A stretch of DNA of 64,000 bases from Chitinophaga pinensis (GTDB taxonomy: Bacteria; Bacteroidota; Bacteroidia; NS11-12g; UBA955), in NCBI GenBank assembly GCA_945877575.1, contig CAMDUE010000007.1, positions 62,001 to 126,000 of the forward strand. The letters are read 5' to 3'. Of this stretch, positions 52,499 through 61,765 are shown one piece after another. Position 1 is the stretch's first letter. The number at the start of each line of letters is the position of its first letter. The notes beneath the pieces are model-generated. The model was not told the DNA's origin, ran no database searches, and worked only from the letters and a program-made list of their open reading frames with translations. The position numbers were made by a program, and so were the translations under genes.

Positions 52499-54157
52499 TC
52501 ATGAGTTACCGAACCATTTTCTTTTTTTGGAATCTTTGGAATCTTTTGATTTTGATGCCGGAAGCTCCTTGATTTTGTATTTTTTAACTGGAACTTTTAC
52601 GGGGAAGGGGGTTTGAAAATCTTTCAGGGTGGGCTTATCTTCTATGTTCCATTTGAAGCGCGATAGCTTGGTTTCACTGTCGGAAAGTTCTTGCAACGGA
52701 TAGATTTTACCTTTGGGTTCAACGTAGAAGTGAACGGTAGATATTTTGCCGGCATTGAAGCGAAATTCCATATTGGTGCAGTCAACGGTGAAGGCAGAGT
52801 TGATGGTGTCTTGTTCCTTGATGTAGTAGAGGGCTTTGCCTTTTCGGAAGACTTGAGTTTTATCGATGCGTTGGTTTGAATTTAAAAAATAGTGAATGGA
52901 ATCGCCTTGAATTTGACTGAAGCGGCCACTGTCTTCTTGAAGAGCAATAAAAGCATTGGGGAAAAGTTCACCTTCTCGCATTTTGCCATTTTTGATGACT
53001 AAATTCACCGAATCGCCTGACAATCTGCTGCTAGAGTCCCAAATTACGGGGTTTTCACGCAGTCGGAAGGTGCTATCTTCAGAGGTATAAATCATGCGAT
53101 TGGCAGAAATACGGGTTTGTTTTTGCATGATTTTTACTTTGTTTAGTGCTCTGGTTTGTTGTTTTCCTGAAATGGGTCGGCGTGAGTTTTCAAGGGTATC
53201 TGCAGCAATAAACAGAGTGTCTTTTGATTTTGTTTGGATTCCTTTCGCGTTTGGATATACCATGGAAAGTCCAATATCATCGCGGTAAAATCCTTGATTT
53301 CCCCAAATTTGGAACATTTCAGCAGAGTCTATGCTCCAAACATGTCCTTTGGTTATGCCGTATTTTGCTTTTTGGTTGACCCAAGCTGAATCTGCTATGA
53401 GGGTTTTTCCGGGAGAGGAATAGGCAAATTTGGTGTGAAAAAAACCATTTTTTTCTTCGGTGAAATAGTAGCCGCCTTCAAATAAAATGAGATCTTCATC
53501 GGTGTTGATTTGAGTAAAGCTCATGAAGTTGGCTTTTTTCTCTTGGGTATTGTATTGAAGGGTATCGGTTTGAATGACGTAATCTGGAGTGATGAGTTTG
53601 ACGTTTCCTTGAAAGAAGAGTTGATGTTTTGAAGGATCATAGCTCCCGCGGTTTGAGGTGAGTTGGGTTTCTTTATCAATGATTTTACCTCCGGCGCCAT
53701 ACCAACCCAATTTGGTGAGGGTGTTGTATCGGAGCCAGGGGGTTGAGAGTTTCATGGACTCGTCTTTGAGTTCTACCTTTCCTTCTACAAAAGCAACGTG
53801 TGTTTTATTGTCGTAGAAAAGGCGATTTCCGGTTACAACTGACCCTCCCGTATTGACAATTTTGACTCCACCAATTCCACGTAGGGTTTCATCTGTGGGG
53901 TCATATTCAGCTTCATCGCAATATACGGTTGAGCCGCTTTGTTCGAATTGTACGTTCCCTTTTAATAGTTGGCCTTTATGTCCGTTGATGTCTAAACTCT
54001 TCATTCTACGGGCTTTCAGCGATATGGGCTGAGCGTTTGCCGCGTAAAAGCATCCCCCGAAAAAAAGAAAAACCAACCACCACCTAAGTAGCGTTTGCGA
54101 AGACCATCTAGATCTATTTGCAAAAGGATTGAGGGCGGTGATGTAACTTGCGTTCAA
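52499..54157 (-). CDS. OstA-like (LptA/OstA_2) protein
   Basis: 552 aa. Hydrophobic N-terminal segment to about residue 43 (ends ANAQ) then repeated beta-jellyroll strands of the OstA/LptA fold: LKGNVQFEQSGSTVYCDEAEYD, GNRLFYDNKTHVAFVEGKVEL, SNRGSYDPSKHQLFFQGNVKL, and so on. Probably helps move LPS to the outer membrane. The TTG start at 54157 is the only reasonable upstream start; it is only 2 bp from the divergent tilS ATG. Ends in a lysine-rich tail. Confidence 0.8.
   Translation of the reverse strand: MNASYITALNPFANRSRWSSQTLLRWWLVFLFFGGCFYAANAQPISLKARRMKSLDINGHKGQLLKGNVQFEQSGSTVYCDEAEYDPTDETLRGIGGVKIVNTGGSVVTGNRLFYDNKTHVAFVEGKVELKDESMKLSTPWLRYNTLTKLGWYGAGGKIIDKETQLTSNRGSYDPSKHQLFFQGNVKLITPDYVIQTDTLQYNTQEKKANFMSFTQINTDEDLILFEGGYYFTEEKNGFFHTKFAYSSPGKTLIADSAWVNQKAKYGITKGHVWSIDSAEMFQIWGNQGFYRDDIGLSMVYPNAKGIQTKSKDTLFIAADTLENSRRPISGKQQTRALNKVKIMQKQTRISANRMIYTSEDSTFRLRENPVIWDSSSRLSGDSVNLVIKNGKMREGELFPNAFIALQEDSGRFSQIQGDSIHYFLNSNQRIDKTQVFRKGKALYYIKEQDTINSAFTVDCTNMEFRFNAGKISTVHFYVEPKGKIYPLQELSDSETKLSRFKWNIEDKPTLKDFQTPFPVKVPVKKYKIKELPASKSKDSKDSKKRKWFGNS
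54144..54151 (+). promoter_or_regulatory. Shortened promoter box of tilS
   Basis: TAACTTGC, 8 nt (after the G) before ATG 54159. One base shorter in the T run than TAnnTTTG; the same form occurs before the SRAP gene. Confidence 0.35.
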
Positions 54158-54158
54158 A

Positions 54159-55421
54159 ATGTCAAATCAACCCGCAAATTACCTATTAAATTCCATTTTG
54201 GCGGAGTCAAATCGTTGGGAGTGGAACTTAGACCGACAATTGACTTTGTTGGGAGTATCAGGAGGGCGTGATTCAACGGCTATGTTGTTGGCATTTGTGG
54301 AGTTGAAGTTGCCGGTAATAGTGGGGCACGTGAACTACGGACTTCGGGGTGAGGACAGTGATGGAGATGTGGAGTTTGTGCGGGAATTGTGTGATAAATT
54401 GGAGGTTAAGTGTTTCATATTGAATGTGAAAGACTCTAAGAGTGGCCGATTTGAAATTCGTTCTGGAGAATCTACGCAGGTTTGGGCAAGAAGAGTTAGG
54501 TACGACTTTTTTCAAGAAATTATGCTTGAGAATGGGGCGGTGTATTTAGCCGTTGCACATCATCTTCAAGATCATTTTGAACATCTGTTCATTTACTTAT
54601 CACGTGGGCAGAATCACCATGCTTTTTCGGGAATGAGAATTCAGAATGGCAAATTGATTCGTCCTATGTTGAAAGTCAAACCGTCTTCAATTGTTGAATT
54701 TTTGAAGCATCGTGGGGTAGTTTGGCGTGAAGATGCATCGAACGAATCGCTTAAATATTTGAGAAATAAGGTTCGTTGGGGTATTGTGACTCCTTTACTT
54801 GCCGAAAACGAGGCACTTTTGGATGAATTTTTAGAAAGTAGCCAGCATTTTCAAGTTAGTTTTGATGAAATTCGTCAACAATTTGAGCTAAAGTGGCCGC
54901 GAAAGGATTTGAAAAAGGGATTTTGGTTCAAGGCTGATGACCGTTGGACGTATTGGGGAGTTTTAGATGATTTTATGAGAGGTCTGGGTTTTACATCGTC
55001 TGATGTGGAGCAGATTTTTGGCTTGACATCAAAGGTGGGAGCTTTACGGGAAACGGGAAATTACGTGATGTGCAAAGAGCGCAATTCACAGATTTTGCTA
55101 TACGAGAAGGTGGTAATTGACGATTTTTATGATGATTGGAGAATCAATGTCCCACGGCAGTGGAAAGAAAAAAACCTAGAAATCAGGCAATGGCAACAGG
55201 GAGATAAAATCAAAATTGCGTTAGGCAATAAAATGATTACCAAAAAGATAAGCGATGTTTTTGTTGATTTAAAATGGAATAGATTGCAAAAACAGCGGTG
55301 CAGAATCTTGGTGGTTGATGGGGAAATTATGGCTGTGGAAGGTGCTTTAATGTCGTGGGAACTGCAATTTAGTGGAGAGATTATGGTGGAAATCGTGGTT
55401 CACGGAAAAAACATTGGGTAA
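54159..55421 (+). CDS. tilS: tRNA(Ile)-lysidine synthase
   Basis: Adds lysine to C34 of tRNA-Ile so that it reads AUA. 420 aa. The PP-loop SGGRDS (residues 34-39) is intact, with VGHVNYGLRG and AVAHHLQDHFEH downstream and a C-terminal TilS domain (IRQWQQGDKI... MITKKISDVFVDLKW). Divergent from ostA-like. Followed by the nucleotidyltransferase after 30 bp. Confidence 0.93.
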   Translation: MSNQPANYLLNSILAESNRWEWNLDRQLTLLGVSGGRDSTAMLLAFVELKLPVIVGHVNYGLRGEDSDGDVEFVRELCDKLEVKCFILNVKDSKSGRFEIRSGESTQVWARRVRYDFFQEIMLENGAVYLAVAHHLQDHFEHLFIYLSRGQNHHAFSGMRIQNGKLIRPMLKVKPSSIVEFLKHRGVVWREDASNESLKYLRNKVRWGIVTPLLAENEALLDEFLESSQHFQVSFDEIRQQFELKWPRKDLKKGFWFKADDRWTYWGVLDDFMRGLGFTSSDVEQIFGLTSKVGALRETGNYVMCKERNSQILLYEKVVIDDFYDDWRINVPRQWKEKNLEIRQWQQGDKIKIALGNKMITKKISDVFVDLKWNRLQKQRCRILVVDGEIMAVEGALMSWELQFSGEIMVEIVVHGKNIG

Positions 55422-55436
55422 GCGTTTTGGAATGAC

Positions 55437-55444
55437 TAAATTTG
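55437..55444 (+). promoter_or_regulatory. TAnnTTTG box of the nucleotidyltransferase gene
   Basis: TAAATTTG, 7 nt before ATG 55452. Confidence 0.55.
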
Positions 55445-55451
55445 CTATAAG

Positions 55452-56444
55452 ATGAAAGCGATAATTCCGGTTGCAGGTATTGGAAGTAGGTTAAAGCCGC
55501 ACACTCAAACCCAACCAAAGTCTCTGATTCCTGTGGCGGGTAAGCCCATTTTGGGTCACATTATGGACCATTTGGTGGCAGCAGGTATTGATGAATTTGT
55601 GTTCATCATTGGCTATTTAGGAGATAAAATTGAGCAGTTTCTTACTGAAAATTATGCTGATGTTAAATTGAGTTTCGTCATGCAAACGGTGGGAAAAGGG
55701 ATAGGTCATGCCATTTGGTTGGCCAAAAATGAGATCAATGTAGAGGAACCCGTATTCATTGTATTGGGTGATACCATTTTTGAAGCTGACTTGAAGGAAG
55801 TTTTCGCATCTGAAAACAGCAGATTGGGTGTTAAAAAAGTGGAAGACCCAAGGTTATTTGGCGTGGCTGAAGTTGAAGCTGACGGTAGAATCAAAAAGCT
55901 GATAGAAAAGCCCAAGATTCCCCATTCCAATTTGGCTTTGGTTGGACTTTACTACATTAAAGAAACGGCTGAATTGATGCAATGTTTGGAATACAACATT
56001 CAGAACGATATTCGCAATAACAATGAATTTCATTTAACCGATGCCTTGGAATGCATGATTCAAAAAGGCGTCAAGATGGAAACCTTCCCTGTTTCTACTT
56101 GGTTTGATTGCGGAAAGAAAGACATCATTTTACAGACCAATAAAACTTTATTAAAGCGCAGAGAGATAGGTAATTACAAGAAGTTTACTGACCATGGAAA
56201 CATCATTGTTCCTCCAGTTTACATTGCTGATTCAGCGCAAATTGAGAACAGCATCATTGGTCCAGATGTGAGTGTGGGTGCTGACGCCATCATTTCTCAA
56301 TCGATTGTAAAAAATAGCATCATTGGACAAGGCGCTTCGTTGAAACATGCCATTATTGAAAATTCTCTTATAGGAAGCGATGCCTCACTTTCTGGCGCGG
56401 TTCATTCTTTGAATATAGGAGATAGCGCGGAAATAAATTTATAA
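55452..56444 (+). CDS. Sugar-phosphate nucleotidyltransferase with left-handed beta-helix tail
   Basis: 330 aa, RmlA/GlmU-like. GIGSRLKPHTQTQPKSLIP is the nucleotide-binding loop, FIVLGDTIFE carries the metal Asp, and VGLYYIKE and WFDCGKKD are later core motifs. Residues from about 255 are hexapeptide repeats (IENSIIGPDVSVGADAIISQ) of a left-handed beta-helix. Activates a hexose-1-phosphate; the sugar is not determinable. Five bp before murF-alr. Confidence 0.88.
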   Translation: MKAIIPVAGIGSRLKPHTQTQPKSLIPVAGKPILGHIMDHLVAAGIDEFVFIIGYLGDKIEQFLTENYADVKLSFVMQTVGKGIGHAIWLAKNEINVEEPVFIVLGDTIFEADLKEVFASENSRLGVKKVEDPRLFGVAEVEADGRIKKLIEKPKIPHSNLALVGLYYIKETAELMQCLEYNIQNDIRNNNEFHLTDALECMIQKGVKMETFPVSTWFDCGKKDIILQTNKTLLKRREIGNYKKFTDHGNIIVPPVYIADSAQIENSIIGPDVSVGADAIISQSIVKNSIIGQGASLKHAIIENSLIGSDASLSGAVHSLNIGDSAEINL

Positions 56445-56449
56445 TTATT

Positions 56450-58858
56450 ATGTATTCTGCTTCAGAATTGGCCGCAATCATGAGTGCCCAAATTTGGGCT
56501 CAGGAACTGAAAGCAGAAGAGGTTTTTGTTGAAGGCGTTTGTTATGATTCACGCCTATCGGAAGGAAGGGGAAGTGTGTTTTTTGCCCTTAACGGCGATG
56601 GTTTTTCGGGGGATATTCTGACTGCAAGCCTGAACGATGGACATCGATATTTAAAAGAGGCCGCGGCTTCGGGAATTCAGGTGTTTGTGGTAAATAAGAG
56701 GCCATTAAATTGGCATTCAGCGGGTATTTTTTTAGTGGTTGATTCACCTTTGGTGGCTTTACAGAAATGGGCAGCAGTGCATCGAAAAAAATTCACCATT
56801 CCGGTAGTAGGAATTACAGGCTCCAATGGAAAGACCATTGTAAAAGAGTGGTTGGGAGAGTTGTTACACGGTGATTTTCGAATTCATAAAAGTCCTCGGA
56901 GTTTCAACAGTCAATTGGGGGTAGCGGTTTCCATATTGGGCATCAGATCGCACCATCAAATGGCATTGATTGAGGCGGGTATTTCTCAAAAAGGTGAAAT
57001 GTTGCCGTTGTGGGAAATGATTCGTCCATCGCTAACGGTATTGACAGGGCTGGGTTCAGCGCATGATGATGGATTTGAATCGATGCAAGAAAAGGCGGCG
57101 GAGAAAATGCTTCTTTGCAAAAATGCCGATGTGGTAATAATGCCCTCAGATCAGGCAGATTTGATGCTGGAAGCTTCCAAATGGCGGCAGCTTCAACCCA
57201 TGACTAGATTTATCACCTGGGGAAAGGCTGAACGAAGTTCGTTTACTCTTCAAAATGTAGAGAATACTTTCATGGGGCAAAAGCTTCAATTTACTTACAG
57301 AGGTCAACCCCAGGAATTGGAAATCTCCATGAACGATGCGGCCAGCGCGTTCAATGCCATGACGTGTTTTTCGGTGTTGTTCGCTGTTGAGCGTTGGGAC
57401 GCTGAACATATTGATAAATTCAAAGCCTTGCAGCCAATCGGAAACAGAATGTCTTTAGAGCGAGGAAAGCGCGGGAACATTCTTTTGAATGATAGTTACT
57501 CCATGGACTATGAAAGTTTGGTTTTAGCCATAGACTACTTGAAGTCTCATGCGGGAAGCAGAAAAATTACGGCGGTGCTGAGTGCGGGTGGAGATTGGAG
57601 AATAGAAGGGCGAGTGGATGAAGTAATTTGGGTTGGGCCGGGTGGACAATTTGACGATGTTCAAGATTTGATATCCTCAGGCGTATTGGATAAACTTGAA
57701 AATCAAGGAATTTTGATCAAGGGCGCTCGAAGATTCGGAATGGAACGGATTGTTGACCGATTGAAAGGGTTGTTGCATAAAACCGTCATGGAAATCAACT
57801 TAGATGCGCTCAAGAGCAATTTTATGTATTTCAAAAAAGCCGTGAAACCCGGGGTGAAATTGATGGTGATGGTCAAGGCTCAAGGGTATGGTAGCGGAAG
57901 CACCGAAGTAGCTAAGGAATTGCAGGATCTCGGGGTAGATTACTTGGGTGTGGCTTATGCAGATGAAGGAGTATCCCTCAGAGAGGCAGGAATTCACGTC
58001 CCCATAATGGTTTTGAATGTAGATGCCTACACCTTGGAGATTCTAGATAAATATGCTTTAGAACCCGTCATTTATTCGGTGAATAATTTGAATGAATATT
58101 TGAATGAACGAAGCGGAAGAGCCGGTAAAATTCACTTGGAAATAGATACCGGAATGCATCGTTTGGGTTTCGAGGGACCAGAAATTTTTGAGGCCATGAA
58201 AAATCTGCCCAAAGAAATTGAAGTGGAGAGTTGTTTCAGCCATTTCTCGGTTTCCGAAGATGAATTACAAGACTCATTCAGTCAATCTCAAGCGGAAAAA
58301 TTGATTGAATTTTCCTCTGAGGTTGAGAAAATTTTGGGTTATAAAGTAATCAAGCATATTTGCAATACAGCTGGAATCATTCGTTTTCCGCAGTACCATT
58401 TAGACATGGTGCGTTTGGGATTGGGGCTTTACGGTTTGGATCCTTCGGGAGAAAATAATTATAAAATTCGCGCTATCGCTTCACTTAAGGCCTCTGTCAC
58501 GCAAATTCGCGATGTAAAAAGTGGCGAAGGGATAGGTTACGGACAGAATGATCGTTCCGATAATGATCGTAAAATTGCTACCATTTCAATGGGTTACGCC
58601 GATGGGCTCTCACGGATTTACAGCAGGGGTAATGGCAAGGTTTGGTTGAATGGTCAATTGTGCGCCTTTGTAGGGAATATTTGCATGGACATGGCCATGA
58701 TAGATGTCACGGGAGTGAATTGCAGGGAAGGCGATGTGGTAGAGATTTTTGGAGAGAACTTATCTATAAACGAAGTTGCGAGATGGGGGTCAACCATTTC
58801 GTATGAAGTTTTGACCGGCATCTCGCAACGAGTTCCACGGGTATTCGTGGGTGAATAA
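56450..58858 (+). CDS. murF: Bifunctional UDP-N-acetylmuramoyl-tripeptide--D-alanyl-D-alanine ligase / alanine racemase
   Basis: Fusion typical of Bacteroidota: one protein makes D-Ala and adds D-Ala-D-Ala to the peptidoglycan precursor. 802 aa. MurF half (about 1-440): ATP loop GITGSNGKTIVKEW near residue 122 and NDSYSMDYESL. The usual DxLxSG-type segment near its end is shortened (SAGGDWRIEGRVDEVIWVGP). Alr half from about residue 446: KAQGYGSGS with PLP Lys476, IDTGMHRLGF, and MGYADGLSR with the catalytic Tyr. Confidence 0.93.
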   Translation: MYSASELAAIMSAQIWAQELKAEEVFVEGVCYDSRLSEGRGSVFFALNGDGFSGDILTASLNDGHRYLKEAAASGIQVFVVNKRPLNWHSAGIFLVVDSPLVALQKWAAVHRKKFTIPVVGITGSNGKTIVKEWLGELLHGDFRIHKSPRSFNSQLGVAVSILGIRSHHQMALIEAGISQKGEMLPLWEMIRPSLTVLTGLGSAHDDGFESMQEKAAEKMLLCKNADVVIMPSDQADLMLEASKWRQLQPMTRFITWGKAERSSFTLQNVENTFMGQKLQFTYRGQPQELEISMNDAASAFNAMTCFSVLFAVERWDAEHIDKFKALQPIGNRMSLERGKRGNILLNDSYSMDYESLVLAIDYLKSHAGSRKITAVLSAGGDWRIEGRVDEVIWVGPGGQFDDVQDLISSGVLDKLENQGILIKGARRFGMERIVDRLKGLLHKTVMEINLDALKSNFMYFKKAVKPGVKLMVMVKAQGYGSGSTEVAKELQDLGVDYLGVAYADEGVSLREAGIHVPIMVLNVDAYTLEILDKYALEPVIYSVNNLNEYLNERSGRAGKIHLEIDTGMHRLGFEGPEIFEAMKNLPKEIEVESCFSHFSVSEDELQDSFSQSQAEKLIEFSSEVEKILGYKVIKHICNTAGIIRFPQYHLDMVRLGLGLYGLDPSGENNYKIRAIASLKASVTQIRDVKSGEGIGYGQNDRSDNDRKIATISMGYADGLSRIYSRGNGKVWLNGQLCAFVGNICMDMAMIDVTGVNCREGDVVEIFGENLSINEVARWGSTISYEVLTGISQRVPRVFVGE

Positions 58859-58860
58859 GA

Positions 58861-59691
58861 TTATTTTTTTACTAGAGAAGTCATGGGTGACTTCAAATTT
58901 TGAGTTTTTACGATATCCACTTTCAAAGAACCCACGTATATATCAGTTTGGATACGCACTGGAATGTGGTTGTCATCGTCAGAAACCCATACGGTCATGG
59001 CGTCTTTAGATTTGAATACTCTATCTACCACCAATTCGGGCTTTAATTTGATGCAGCGCACCTTACCAATGTCAGTTTTGATGGTTTCCTTGCCTACGTA
59101 TTTGAGTTTCAAGTTATAGATTTGATTGTCAATGTAAATATCTAAGGGAAACTCATATCCTACGGCTTTGTTGGAATAATCTAAGTTTCTGAGATAATAA
59201 ATTGCAGCGGCAACGTCTTGGGTATTTTCAGTGATGGGCATTTTCCCTTTCTTGTTTTTCAGGAATTTGTCTTTGTGGTTGTAAACCACCACATCTTGGA
59301 AATAGTAGTCGTTTTCTCTAGCGGTTTTGGCATAGCGCAGGGGAGTGTGGTTCTCGGTATCTACCCAAGATTCAAGTTTATCTCTAACAATGTAAAGCCA
59401 TTCAAAGGAACTGAGGGTTTCACCTTCAATTTTTAAACTGAGGGCTTTTCTATTGTTGATCATGATGGGATCTGAAACGCTCATGTTTACAACGGCAGCG
59501 TTTATAACACCATAGTGAATGCGGTATTTTAAATTTTCATTGGGCTGATAGGCCAATTTGGTTATTTTTTGAGAGAATTGTCCGTGATCAGCAGAAGTAT
59601 TTTGCATGGGTTCTGCTTTGTAAGAAATAAGAGAGGCAGCTAATGCTATACCAGCAATTGCAGCGATTCCGAAAATGTGCAGACGTTTCAT
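58861..59691 (-). CDS. DUF3108-family secreted protein
   Basis: 276 aa. Signal peptide or anchor to about residue 22. YQPNENLKYRIHYGVINA opens the DUF3108 beta domain, with KLESWVDTENHTPLRYAK and DDDNHIPVRIQTDIYVGSLKVD as typical strands. ATG 59691 is chosen over the extension to 59727 because it begins the signal sequence. Function unknown; converges with murF-alr and diverges from selD. Confidence 0.78.
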   Translation of the reverse strand: MKRLHIFGIAAIAGIALAASLISYKAEPMQNTSADHGQFSQKITKLAYQPNENLKYRIHYGVINAAVVNMSVSDPIMINNRKALSLKIEGETLSSFEWLYIVRDKLESWVDTENHTPLRYAKTARENDYYFQDVVVYNHKDKFLKNKKGKMPITENTQDVAAAIYYLRNLDYSNKAVGYEFPLDIYIDNQIYNLKLKYVGKETIKTDIGKVRCIKLKPELVVDRVFKSKDAMTVWVSDDDNHIPVRIQTDIYVGSLKVDIVKTQNLKSPMTSLVKK

Positions 59692-59737
59692 GCCAAGATA
59701 TACACAAAAACCGTGCCTATCCCCCAAAACAAAAGAG

Positions 59738-59745
59738 TAAATTTG
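59738..59745 (+). promoter_or_regulatory. TAnnTTTG box of selD
   Basis: TAAATTTG, 5 nt before ATG 59751, which rules against the longer frame starting at 59643. Confidence 0.6.
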
Positions 59746-59750
59746 CAGCT

Positions 59751-60794
59751 ATGCAAGAACAAAGACCATTGACCCAGTTTTCTAAAGGCAGCGGCTGCGG
59801 TTGTAAAATTCAACCCGCAGTGCTTACAGAGTTGCTTAGTGGTCTGAGGATTGGCGCTGATAATTTTGATAAGATTTTGGTTGGAAACAATCAAAACGAT
59901 GATTGTTCGGTATATGATTTAGGCAACGGTCAATATCTGCTGCAGACCGTTGATTTTTTCACTCCAATGGTGAACGATGCTTCTGTTTTTGGGAAGGCCG
60001 CCGCCGCAAATGCATTGAGCGACATTTATGCCATGGGAGGCAAACCCATTATGGCGAATGCCATTTTTGGATGGCCTATTGATGATTTGAGCTTAGATCA
60101 AGCGCGTCAAGTGCTACAGGGTGGACATGATGTCTGTAAGATGTTCGGTGTTCCGTTGGTTGGTGGACATAGCATTGATTCCAAAGAGCCATTATTTGGA
60201 TTGAGCGTAACGGGTTTGGTGTCTGCCGCTGATTTAAAAGTAAATTCCGGCGCGAAAGATGGAGATGCAATCATTTTAACCAAATCTCTTGGGGTGGGAA
60301 TTTTGGCAGCAGGACATAAGCGTAATTTGAATTCTGCTGAGCAAAACGAAGCGTTGTTTGCCTATTTGACTCGCGTGAATTCAGTAGGACAAGAATTGGG
60401 TAAAATTCCGGGAGTTCATGCCATGACCGATGTAACAGGATTTGGGTTGTTGGGTCATTTGGTGGAAGTGTGTCAAGCTTCGGGATTGATGGCTGAGTTG
60501 AATGCGGGTGCTCTTCCCAAGATAGAAGAAGCCCAAGCATTAGCTGCACAGTTCGTGATGCCCGATAACGCGATGCGCAATTGGAATACCTACGAACAAT
60601 TCTGTGAGATGAGTGCGGCAGACGCTTTTGCATGGATAAATGATCCCCAAACAAACGGAGGGCTGTTGCTATCTGTTGCAGAAGAGTCTGTTGATGAAGT
60701 AAAGAAAATACTTGAATCAAACGGCGATGAGTTTCACCTCATCGGGAAAATGGTTGCTGTTAGTCGCGATACAGAGTGCTGCGTACGGCTTTGA
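59751..60794 (+). CDS. selD: Selenide, water dikinase (selenophosphate synthetase)
   Basis: Makes selenophosphate for selenouridine tRNA or selenocysteine. 347 aa. The active-site GSGCGCKIQP has Cys16 (the Sec/Cys position) and Lys19. DDCSVYDLGNG and GGKPIMANAIFGWP follow, and TDVTGFGLLGH lies in the C-terminal half. The Cys form needs no Sec insertion. No selA, selB or mnmH is visible here. The last 35 bases overlap pdhB on the other strand. Confidence 0.93.
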   Translation: MQEQRPLTQFSKGSGCGCKIQPAVLTELLSGLRIGADNFDKILVGNNQNDDCSVYDLGNGQYLLQTVDFFTPMVNDASVFGKAAAANALSDIYAMGGKPIMANAIFGWPIDDLSLDQARQVLQGGHDVCKMFGVPLVGGHSIDSKEPLFGLSVTGLVSAADLKVNSGAKDGDAIILTKSLGVGILAAGHKRNLNSAEQNEALFAYLTRVNSVGQELGKIPGVHAMTDVTGFGLLGHLVEVCQASGLMAELNAGALPKIEEAQALAAQFVMPDNAMRNWNTYEQFCEMSAADAFAWINDPQTNGGLLLSVAEESVDEVKKILESNGDEFHLIGKMVAVSRDTECCVRL

Positions 60795-61740
60795 TGATTC
60801 TTTCTACGCTAGGTAAGTAAGCTTCAACGAAGGTAGGTGCGTAAGGCAGGTTGGTATCCATACTGGTTACACGATGAACAGGTGCATCTAGGTAATCAAA
60901 TGCGCGGCGCTGAACAATGTGTGACAATTCTGAACTGATGCTCGCCAAAGGCCAAGCTTCTTCAACTACAACCAATCTATTTGTTTTCTTCACGCTATTA
61001 ATTACGGTATCATAATCAATAGGACGAACGGTTCTTAAGTCTATTAATTCAACGCTGATGCCTTGAGCTTCAAGTTCTTTAATGGCCTCGTAGCAGCGAA
61101 GCATCATTTTACCGAAACTCACGATGGTTACGTCATTTCCTTGTTGAACAACGTCAGCAACTCCAATGGGGATGGTGTATTCACCGTCTGGAACCATGCC
61201 TTTGAAACCATACATTTGCTCACTTTCCATGAAAATCACAGGATTTTCATCGCGGATGGCACTCTTAAGAAGGCCTTTAGCATCGGCTGGATTGGATGGA
61301 ACCACTACTTTCAAACCGGGAGTATTGGCGTACCAATTTTCGAAATTTTGAGAGTGTTGTTGAGCCAATTGACCAGCACTTCCTGTAGGTCCGCGGAAAA
61401 CCATAGGGGCAAGGAATTGCCCGTTACTCATAGAGTTGATTTTTGCGGCAGAATTAATCACTTGATCAATGGCAACTAACGAGAAGTTGAATGTCATGAA
61501 CTCGCAAATTGGGCGGAGGCCGTTCATGGCTGCTCCAACGGCGATACCTGCAAATCCTAATTCAGCGATGGGTGTATCTATAACGCGTTTTGGACCGAAT
61601 TCGTCGAGCATTCCTTGGCTCACTTTGTAAGCGCCGTTGTACTCTGCTACTTCTTCTCCCAACAAAAACACGCGTTCATCGGCGCGCATTTCCTCTTGCA
61701 TGGCTTCGCGAAGTGCTTCGCGGAATTGAAGTTCTCTCAT
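60760..61740 (-). CDS. pdhB: Pyruvate dehydrogenase E1 component, beta subunit
   Basis: 326 aa, forms the alpha2beta2 E1 that decarboxylates pyruvate with ThDP. EAMQEEMRADERVFLLGEEV, ELGFAGIAVGAAMNGLRPI, and the Q...VFRGPTG motif are characteristic; the C-terminal half is the transketolase C domain (VSFGKMMLRCYEA, LIDLRTVRP). The E1 alpha and E2 genes are not adjacent. Overlaps selD by 35 bp. Confidence 0.93.
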   Translation of the reverse strand: MRELQFREALREAMQEEMRADERVFLLGEEVAEYNGAYKVSQGMLDEFGPKRVIDTPIAELGFAGIAVGAAMNGLRPICEFMTFNFSLVAIDQVINSAAKINSMSNGQFLAPMVFRGPTGSAGQLAQQHSQNFENWYANTPGLKVVVPSNPADAKGLLKSAIRDENPVIFMESEQMYGFKGMVPDGEYTIPIGVADVVQQGNDVTIVSFGKMMLRCYEAIKELEAQGISVELIDLRTVRPIDYDTVINSVKKTNRLVVVEEAWPLASISSELSHIVQRRAFDYLDAPVHRVTSMDTNLPYAPTFVEAYLPSVERIIKAVRSTLYRD

Positions 61741-61751
61741 AATTTCGAAGG

Positions 61752-61759
61752 CAAAAATA
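61752..61759 (-). promoter_or_regulatory. TAnnTTTG box of pdhB
   Basis: TATTTTTG on the minus strand, 11 nt before ATG 61740. Confidence 0.5.
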
Positions 61760-61765
61760 ATGAAT

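Noticed and set aside
59643-59750. N-terminal extension of selD
   Set aside because: Runs over the selD promoter box and the start of the divergent DUF3108 gene; the extension does not resemble SelD.
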